Origin: an uncultured Gallionellaceae bacterium
Lineage (GTDB): Bacteria > Pseudomonadota > Gammaproteobacteria > Burkholderiales > Gallionellaceae
NCBI GenBank assembly: GCA_903847155.1
Contig: CAINCU010000045.1
Coordinates: 1-50,022 of the forward strand
Reading direction: 5' to 3'
DNA length: 50,022 bases
The translations under genes and the position numbers were made by a program. Within the stretch, counting starts at the first letter, position 1; every line of letters starts with the position of its first letter. The notes beneath the pieces are model-generated. The model worked only from the letters and a program-made list of their open reading frames with translations. It had not been told where the DNA came from and did not search any database. This document shows positions 44,123 through 50,022 of this stretch, piece after piece.

Positions 44123-45061
44123 ATGAAAAAAATTCTTGTTACTGGCGGAGCTGGATTTCTTGGGTCGCATTTATGTGAGCGGCTGGTTGACGGCGGCAAT
44201 GACGTGCTATGCGTTGATAATTATTTTACGGGGAGCCGACAGAACGTTATTCATCTATTGGGCAATCCTCGTTTTGAATTGCTGCGGCACGACGTAACTT
44301 TCCCGCTTTATGTGGAGGTGGACCAAATTTACAATTTGGCTTGCCCTGCTTCGCCTATTCATTACCAGTTTGATCCAGTACAAACGACCAAAACTAGCGT
44401 TCATGGCGCAATCAATATGTTGGGCTTGGCCAAGCGGGTGGGGGCGCGCATCTTGCAGGCATCGACTTCCGAGGTGTACGGTGACCCGGAGGTGCATCCG
44501 CAAATAGAGGCTTACTGGGGCCGGGTCAATCCTATCGGCCCAAGGTCCTGTTACGACGAAGGGAAGCGTTGTGCCGAGACTTTATTCTTCGATTACCAGC
44601 GGCAGCATCATTTGGATATTAAAGTGGTACGCATCTTCAATACTTATGGGCCGCGCATGCACCCCAATGATGGCCGGGTAGTGAGCAATTTTATCGTGCA
44701 GGCGCTAAGCGGCGAGGAGATAACGATTTACGGAGATGGTTCTCAAACGCGAAGTTTCTGTTATGTCGATGACATGATAGAAGGTTTTGAACGCATGATG
44801 GACAGTGAATCCGGCTTTGCTGGACCGGTTAACATGGGCAATCCCAACGAGTTCACAATGTTGGAGCTGGCGGAAACAATTTTGCGGCTCACGGCCAGCA
44901 AATCGAAATTGACATTTAAGCCCTTGCCTGCGGATGATCCAAAACAACGACAACCCAATATTGCGCTGGCCAAAGAGAAGTTGAGATGGGAACCAACGGT
45001 GCGCTTGGAAGATGGGCTGAGAGAAACGATCACATATTTCCGAAAATGCCTGAACGTATGA
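44123..45061 (+). CDS. uxs: UDP-glucuronate decarboxylase (UDP-xylose synthase)
   Basis: 312-residue extended SDR making UDP-xylose from UDP-glucuronate. The NAD loop [10 protein letters not shown] (8-17), [18 protein letters not shown] (71-88), STSEVYGDP with Glu117, and Tyr144/Lys148 in CYDEGK are all diagnostic of UXS enzymes. [14 protein letters not shown] is also conserved. UDP-glucose dehydrogenase, needed to make its substrate, is not in the window. It starts a second block of glycan genes. Confidence 0.94.
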   Translation: MKKILVTGGAGFLGSHLCERLVDGGNDVLCVDNYFTGSRQNVIHLLGNPRFELLRHDVTFPLYVEVDQIYNLACPASPIHYQFDPVQTTKTSVHGAINMLGLAKRVGARILQASTSEVYGDPEVHPQIEAYWGRVNPIGPRSCYDEGKRCAETLFFDYQRQHHLDIKVVRIFNTYGPRMHPNDGRVVSNFIVQALSGEEITIYGDGSQTRSFCYVDDMIEGFERMMDSESGFAGPVNMGNPNEFTMLELAETILRLTASKSKLTFKPLPADDPKQRQPNIALAKEKLRWEPTVRLEDGLRETITYFRKCLNV

Positions 45062-45132
45062 AGATATTTTTTTGTGTGCAACATTGAATCTCAAATCGAA
45101 GGCTGCCAGCCTGTCGAGCCATCATTGTGCTT

Positions 45133-46050
45133 ATGAACCAAACAATTCCAGTTAATTCACCGACCCCGCGAGTATCAATATTGATGACGGTTTATAACGC
45201 CGAGCCACATGTGCGCGCCAGCATCGAGAGCCTAATTGTGCAGACGTTTCCAGATTGGGAGTTGATTGCAGTTGATGACGGATCAAAAGACGCGTCACTG
45301 TCGGCGTTAAGAGAATATTCAGATGCCAGAGTGCGTGTGTTTCCATTGGAAAAAAATATTGGCCGAACTTCCGCGCTACGTTTTGCATTTGAGCAAGCGC
45401 GAGGAGAGTACATTGCAGTTCTGGATGCAGACGATATTTCCTCACCGGATCGTTTAGTACGACAAGTAGAGTACCTGGATTGTCATACTGAAGTGGCACT
45501 GGTGGCATCCTGGGCACAATTGATTGACGAGCAGGGCAAGGTGTTTGACGAATTAGCCTTCCCTTCTGATCAAGACGAGCTTATGGATTGTTTGGGATGG
45601 ACCAATCCTATTGTTCATTCGTCAGTTATGTACCGAAATAAGTTAGCACAAGAAGTTGGCGGATATCCTTCTCATATCATATGGGCGCAAGATTTTGGTT
45701 TTTTCTTGGTACTGGCGCGTAACGCAAAGTTCGCCATGATTGATGACTACCTTTGCCAGTTAAGAGTTCTGGCGGGCAGCATGACACGTTCAAGGAAAAA
45801 TCAAATTCTTGTGGCCACTGAAGCGATTCAATTATTTCAACTGGCAGCAGATTCGCTTCCTTTGAGTGCTGCATCGAAACGGCTTAATCGCCGTTCGATC
45901 GCTATAGCCAAAATAAAATTAGGGGTTGCCTCGCTTAGGGATAGTTCGTTTCTGACTGGCATGCAAATGATATTGCGTGGAGTTTTCTCATCACCTTCCG
46001 CATTGTGGGGCAATGGCCCTGTGCGCCGCTTTTTTGGCGCAAAATTTTGA
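45133..46050 (+). CDS. Glycosyltransferase family 2
   Basis: 305-residue GT-A inverting transferase. VSILMTVYNAEPHVRASIES at the start, VDDGSKDASLS for the nucleotide, and AVLDADDISSPDRL with the DxD metal site are intact. The C-terminal third is variable. The ATG at 45133 is preferred to a GTG two codons earlier. It probably adds one sugar, perhaps xylose, to the glycan; the donor is not readable. Confidence 0.9.
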   Translation: MNQTIPVNSPTPRVSILMTVYNAEPHVRASIESLIVQTFPDWELIAVDDGSKDASLSALREYSDARVRVFPLEKNIGRTSALRFAFEQARGEYIAVLDADDISSPDRLVRQVEYLDCHTEVALVASWAQLIDEQGKVFDELAFPSDQDELMDCLGWTNPIVHSSVMYRNKLAQEVGGYPSHIIWAQDFGFFLVLARNAKFAMIDDYLCQLRVLAGSMTRSRKNQILVATEAIQLFQLAADSLPLSAASKRLNRRSIAIAKIKLGVASLRDSSFLTGMQMILRGVFSSPSALWGNGPVRRFFGAKF

Positions 46051-46104
46051 GCCGACTCTTTTCGGGCGATGGGCGTTCGTGTAACTGAATAAACAGGTTG
46101 CGCT

Positions 46105-47049
46105 ATGATCATTGCAATCACAGGCGGTACCGGATTCATTGGCCGGAAACTGGCGCAGCACCATCTTGCCTGCGGCGATCAGGTTCGTGTTCTTTCGCGT
46201 CGCCAAACAGCTAATAGCGGAGCGAAACATCATAGTGGCGATTTATCTTCTTCCACAGATCTGCAATCATTTGTCGATGGAGCAGATGTTCTATACCACT
46301 GCGCCGGAGAGATACGCGACGAAACGCGCATGAGAGCAGTTCACGTTGAGGGCACGCAGCGTTTGATCGAAGCAGCGGCAAATCGCATTGGGCGCTGGGT
46401 GCAACTCAGCAGCGTAGGAGCGTACGGAAAACAACGAGAAGGTGCGGTGACCGAGGAGACCGCGTTGCATCCATGCGGAGCTTATGAGACAACCAAGGCT
46501 GAGTCGGATGCTTTGGTGAGTGCGGCTGCAAAGGGCGGTGCGTTTGAGCACGCGATCCTGCGGCCATCAAATGTGTATGCTGCCGACATGAGCAACCAAT
46601 CTATCTTTGGTCTTATCGAAATGATTCGGCGCGGATGGTTTTTTTATATCGGCAAACCTGGCGCATCGGCGAATTACATTCATGTCGATAACGTGGTTGC
46701 GGCGCTGCTGCTTTGTGCTTCAAAACCAGAAGCAAACGGGCAGGTGTACGACTTGTCTGATCATCGCACCATGGAACAATTCATAGCCATCATTGCCGCT
46801 GCGCTGGGCAAACCCGCGCCGCGTTTACGATTGCCGGAGTGGCCGATACGTCTGTCAGCAAAGTTGTTGGGCGGTCTGCCAGGGTTTTCGTTGACCGAGG
46901 CCAGAGTGGATGCGTTGACAGGACGAGCGATATATTCGACCGACAAGATCGAACAGGGACTGGGCTACCGCCATCTTGTTTCCATGGAAGCGGGCGTGGA
47001 AGAACTGGTGCGATCACGATTCAGAACAAACTCTGAGCGCATGCAATGA
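46105..47049 (+). CDS. NAD-dependent epimerase/dehydratase
   Basis: 314-residue extended SDR: GGTGFIGRKLA (7-17), VQLSSVGAYGKQ and the active pair Tyr127/Lys131 in GAYETTK. ANYIHVDNVVAALLLC follows. The substrate may be a nucleotide sugar or lipid-linked sugar; it is closer to general epimerases than to GalE. Its stop overlaps the next glycosyltransferase start by ATGA. Confidence 0.86.
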   Translation: MIIAITGGTGFIGRKLAQHHLACGDQVRVLSRRQTANSGAKHHSGDLSSSTDLQSFVDGADVLYHCAGEIRDETRMRAVHVEGTQRLIEAAANRIGRWVQLSSVGAYGKQREGAVTEETALHPCGAYETTKAESDALVSAAAKGGAFEHAILRPSNVYAADMSNQSIFGLIEMIRRGWFFYIGKPGASANYIHVDNVVAALLLCASKPEANGQVYDLSDHRTMEQFIAIIAAALGKPAPRLRLPEWPIRLSAKLLGGLPGFSLTEARVDALTGRAIYSTDKIEQGLGYRHLVSMEAGVEELVRSRFRTNSERMQ

Positions 47050-48239
47050 AGCCTAGAGAAATGCTAAGCGGCTTACGCATCGCGCGAATTTCCACCGTAC
47101 CATTTTTTGTGGTGGCACAACTCAAACATCAAATAGCAGCGCTGGGCGCGCAAGGTGCGATAGTCAGTGTGGTTGCCAGCGACGAGCCGGAAATGTTGTT
47201 GCTGAGCGGGTTGGCTGGGGTGAGCTGTGTTGCAATTGATATCCCGCGCTCCATTGCGCCGTGGCGTGATTTGCGCGCGCTGATTCAGCTTTTTCTATTC
47301 TTCAAACGCGAGCGCATTCAGATCGCGCACTCCACCACGCCCAAGGCCGGACTGTTAACCGCATTGGCGGCCTTCTTCGCCGGAGTGCCGGTGCGCTTGC
47401 ATACCTTCACCGGCCAACCGTGGGTAACCATGCGCGGTGCGAAACGCTGGCTGGCACGTGCCTGCGACAGATTGACCGGCAGGCTGAATACGCGTTGTTA
47501 TACCGATAGTGCGAGCCAAAGGCAGTTTCTGATCGCGCAAGGGATCATGAACGACAGACAATTATTCGTCATCGGAGCGGGTTCCCTTGCCGGTGTGGAT
47601 ATGCAGCGTTTTGATCGGGCGCGCTTTACGGAAAGTCAGCGCGTAACATTGCGCCAGTCTTTGGGCATAGCTGCAGATGCTCAGCTATTATTGTTTATGG
47701 GGCGCATCACTGTGGACAAAGGTGTGCGTGAGTTGTTGCAGGCTTTTGAAAAAATCAAAGCTGCCGGCAGCGACGCGCATTTGGTGTTCGTCGGGCGATT
47801 TGATGCAGAGAGTGGTGTGGCGGGAGCTATCTCGCCGGGTGACATCGAGCGACTTCCAGACACTCATCTTATCGGCTACACGGAAAGTCCCGAGTCCTAT
47901 CTTTCGATTGCCGACATTTTGTGCCTGCCCAGTTACCGCGAAGGCTTCGGCACGGTGGTGATAGAGGCAGCCGCGATGGGCGTACCCACGGTGGGCACGG
48001 CAATCTACGGCTTGACGGATGCAGTCGAGCAAGGCGTGACCGGATTGCTGGTTCCACCGCGAAGTGCCGAGCATCTGACAGATGCGCTGAAAAAAATGCT
48101 GGATGACAAATCAATGCGGATAAAGATGGGCGAGGCCGCATGGCAGCGTGCCTCTGTCCAGTTTGATGCGAACAAGGTAAACCAACAGATGATGGAGGAA
48201 TACCTATCGCTGCTGCAAGCTTCGGGCAAATCGAAATGA
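47046..48239 (+). CDS. Glycosyltransferase family 4
   Basis: 397-residue GT-B retaining transferase. N-domain with HSTTPKAGLLTALAAFFAGV and HTFTGQPW, which match PglA/WbpT-like enzymes acting on undecaprenyl-linked sugars. The donor domain has LLFMGRITVDKGVREL and the EX7E motif in SYREGFGTVVIEAAAMGVP. It probably adds the second sugar after the initiating enzyme encoded two genes downstream. The ATGA overlaps on both sides show tight coupling. Confidence 0.92.
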   Translation: MKPREMLSGLRIARISTVPFFVVAQLKHQIAALGAQGAIVSVVASDEPEMLLLSGLAGVSCVAIDIPRSIAPWRDLRALIQLFLFFKRERIQIAHSTTPKAGLLTALAAFFAGVPVRLHTFTGQPWVTMRGAKRWLARACDRLTGRLNTRCYTDSASQRQFLIAQGIMNDRQLFVIGAGSLAGVDMQRFDRARFTESQRVTLRQSLGIAADAQLLLFMGRITVDKGVRELLQAFEKIKAAGSDAHLVFVGRFDAESGVAGAISPGDIERLPDTHLIGYTESPESYLSIADILCLPSYREGFGTVVIEAAAMGVPTVGTAIYGLTDAVEQGVTGLLVPPRSAEHLTDALKKMLDDKSMRIKMGEAAWQRASVQFDANKVNQQMMEEYLSLLQASGKSK

Positions 48240-49198
48240 ACGAAAGGATATTGATTACGGGCAGCAGCGGTTTTGTCGGGCGCGAACTTTGCGCGGATCT
48301 GGTACGTCGCCAATTTTCCGTGACGGCTGCAATGCGCAACGAATCGTCGCAGCAAATTTCGCAGTATTCGATAGCGCGCATCGCGGATATTGGGCCAGAC
48401 ACCGATTGGACTGCGGCGTTGCAGGGTATTGAGGTTGTCATTCACCTCGCCGCACGCGTCCATGTCATGCGCGACAATGCTCCCGATCCGATAAGCGAAT
48501 TCCGTCGTACCAACACTGCTGGCACGGAACATCTGGCGCGCTGCGCGGCTGGTGCCGGAGTGAAGCGGCTGGTGTATGTCAGCTCGATTAAAGTGAACGG
48601 TGAAGAAACCGTAAATGGTCACCGCTATTCGGAGCAAGACGCCCCAGCGCCGCAAGACTCTTATGGAATCTCCAAATGGGAAGCCGAGCAGGCCTTGCAG
48701 CGAGTGACACAAGAAACCGGGCTGGAGGTCGCCATCCTGCGCCCGCCGCTGGTTTATGGTGCGGATGTGAAGGGCAATTTCATGCAGATGATGCGGGTTG
48801 TGGCGCGAGGTATGCCTTTGCCTTTGGCTGCGCTGCATAACCAGCGCGACCTGCTGTACGTGGGCAATCTGGTCAATGCCTTGATCGCTTGCGCTTTCCA
48901 TCCTGCCGCCGCAGGGAAAACCTTTCTGTTAAGTGATGGCGAGCCGGTTTCGACATCCGAATTACTACAACGTTTGGCGCACGCTCTGGCTGTGCCTTCG
49001 CACCTGTTTCCTTTTCCTGCATCGGTGTTGAAACTGGCGGGAAAGTTGAGCGGCAAATCGGATCAAATCGAACGTTTGTTGGGTTCGCTGCAAATCGACA
49101 ATGCTAAAATCCGCCACGAACTTAACTGGACTCCGCCGTTCACGATGCAACAAGGTTTGCAACTGACCGCCGAATGGTATCGAAACACCCGTACATGA
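48236..49198 (+). CDS. WbpV-like SDR (UDP-sugar 4-reductase/epimerase)
   Basis: 320-residue extended SDR. GSSGFVGREL (9-18), VIHLAARVHVMRDNAPDP and the Tyr143/Lys147 pair in SYGISKWEAE are typical of the WbpV-type proteins that in Pseudomonas reduce a UDP-4-keto sugar to UDP-N-acetylquinovosamine or a related sugar. The RDLLYVGNLVNAL segment is also shared. It is directly followed by a WbpL-like initiating transferase, the common wbpV-wbpL arrangement. The exact product is inferred. Confidence 0.86.
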   Translation: MNERILITGSSGFVGRELCADLVRRQFSVTAAMRNESSQQISQYSIARIADIGPDTDWTAALQGIEVVIHLAARVHVMRDNAPDPISEFRRTNTAGTEHLARCAAGAGVKRLVYVSSIKVNGEETVNGHRYSEQDAPAPQDSYGISKWEAEQALQRVTQETGLEVAILRPPLVYGADVKGNFMQMMRVVARGMPLPLAALHNQRDLLYVGNLVNALIACAFHPAAAGKTFLLSDGEPVSTSELLQRLAHALAVPSHLFPFPASVLKLAGKLSGKSDQIERLLGSLQIDNAKIRHELNWTPPFTMQQGLQLTAEWYRNTRT

Positions 49199-50022
49199 AT
49201 CCATACCCACCCATTGTTGCAGCGTTTGTTACTGTGCTGTTGATTGCCACTATCCTGCGCAGCAAATGGGGCACTAAAGTGCAGGACATTCCCAATGAGC
49301 GCTCGTTGCACGCCGTGCCGACTCCACGGTTCGGCGGCGTTGGCCTGATGGCGGGTGTATTGTCGGGTTGGGCGCTACTGTTCGCCACGTTGCAATGGTG
49401 GCTGCTGTTGCCGATGCTCGGCTTGTTCGTCGTTTCTTTCCTCGACGACATTCATAGCCTGCCGGTGAATCAGCGTCTGTCTGCGCAACTGCTGGCCGCA
49501 TTGTTGTTGGTGGTCGGTTCCGGGCTGCTCACGCAACAAGGCATCGTGGTCGGCGTAGCTGTATTATTGTTCACAATATGGATGACCAATCTTTACAATT
49601 TCATGGATGGATCGGACGGAATGGCGGGGGGTATGGCGCTATTTGGCTTTAGCGCATTTGGTATTGCTGCCATGCAGGGAGGTAATGAAAACTTCGCCAT
49701 GCTGAATTTCTCAGTCGCGGCTGCGGCACTGGGTTTTCTTTATTACAATTTCCCGTCAGCCAAAGTGTTCATGGGCGATGCCGGTTCTATTCCCTTGGGA
49801 TATTTAGTGGCTGCACTAGGTTTGTGGGGCTGGCAGCTTGGCTGTTGGTCAGTATGGTTTCCGTTGCTGGTGTTCTCGCCCTTTATCATGGATGCCAGTG
49901 TGACGCTGGTGAAGCGCAGCATGCGCGGTGTGAAAATCACCGAAGCGCACCGTGAACATTATTATCAGCGCGCTATACAAATGGGTTGGAAGCACAGCCA
50001 TGTTGCGCTGATCGAATACGGC
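49195..50022 (+). CDS. WbpL/WecA-like initiating sugar-phosphate transferase, 3' end cut
   Basis: 276 codons of a polyprenyl-phosphate glycosyl-1-phosphate transferase (MraY/WecA family); the window ends before the stop. Many membrane helices. Catalytic motifs are present: FLDDIHSLP (Asp84-Asp85), NLYNFMDGSDGMAGG (Asn135, Asp138), VFMGDAGSIPLGY and HREHYYQR. It attaches the first sugar-1-phosphate to undecaprenyl phosphate. The start is in ATGA overlap with the WbpV-like gene, which probably makes its substrate. Confidence 0.92.
   Translation, partial: MNPYPPIVAAFVTVLLIATILRSKWGTKVQDIPNERSLHAVPTPRFGGVGLMAGVLSGWALLFATLQWWLLLPMLGLFVVSFLDDIHSLPVNQRLSAQLLAALLLVVGSGLLTQQGIVVGVAVLLFTIWMTNLYNFMDGSDGMAGGMALFGFSAFGIAAMQGGNENFAMLNFSVAAAALGFLYYNFPSAKVFMGDAGSIPLGYLVAALGLWGWQLGCWSVWFPLLVFSPFIMDASVTLVKRSMRGVKITEAHREHYYQRAIQMGWKHSHVALIEYG

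Noticed and set aside
1-50022. CRISPR arrays, tRNA or rRNA genes, insertion sequences
   Set aside because: No regularly spaced direct repeats, no cloverleaf or rRNA sequence and no intact transposase were recognised on either strand.

Overview
The window is a 50 kb piece of a Gram-negative chromosome. Lipopolysaccharide core genes (waaA, waaC), AsmA, two periplasmic murein enzymes and a pseudaminic-acid surface-glycan locus establish the envelope type. Gene order and protein style (ParE/ParC lacking the gyrase-specific insertions, NfeD with slipin, and the MarR-type EPS regulator) suggest a betaproteobacterium, perhaps of the Nitrosomonadales/Gallionellaceae group. That assignment is inference from reading alone.

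Layout. 1-4.4 kb: the 5' part of an SDR oxidoreductase with acylphosphatase on the minus strand, then an exported DUF5666 protein, the membrane protease NfeD, a slipin and a DUF2892 protein. 4.6-9.2 kb: parE and parC (topoisomerase IV) separated by a large GC-rich inverted repeat. 9.3-11.6 kb: a more AT-rich islet with a ParB-like protein and a Dam-type adenine methylase. This is the best candidate here for an uncharacterised modification or defence module. 11.7-19.1 kb: a decayed SEC-C fragment, DUF6629 membrane protein, lytic transglycosylase, a membrane-anchored TAXI-type binding protein and a 1303-residue AsmA protein. 19.2-26.4 kb: UPF0149/SEC-C protein, HigBA toxin-antitoxin, TPR membrane protein, M23 peptidase, YihY/BrkB protein with a small overlapping ORF, and two EamA transporters. 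This part is sprinkled with copies of a dispersed structured intergenic repeat. 26.4-28.6 kb: waaA-waaC on the minus strand.

28.7-50 kb: a long plus-strand surface polysaccharide locus. It starts with a MarR/EPS regulator and continues pseB-pseC-pseF-pseG. A DegT aminotransferase, a methyltransferase and a WbqC protein are inserted before pseI. Then come an LIC12162-family putative transferase, a Wzx-type flippase, a methyltransferase, a GT4 glycosyltransferase, an epimerase-like protein and another methyltransferase. After a 306-bp gap follow UDP-glucuronate decarboxylase, GT2, an epimerase, a second GT4, a WbpV-like SDR and a WbpL/WecA-like initiating transferase cut by the window end. Many of these genes overlap by ATGA or similar, so they are probably translated as coupled operons.

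How they work together. PseB/C/G/I/F would make a CMP-activated pseudaminic-acid-type nonulosonate. No PseH-like acetyltransferase is visible, so the N-acyl step is supplied elsewhere or by the inserted genes. The WbpV/WbpL-like pair would start a lipid-linked glycan, the glycosyltransferases extend it, UXS supplies UDP-xylose, the methyltransferases may decorate it, and the flippase exports it. No Wzy polymerase, Wzz or UDP-glucose dehydrogenase was seen in this window.
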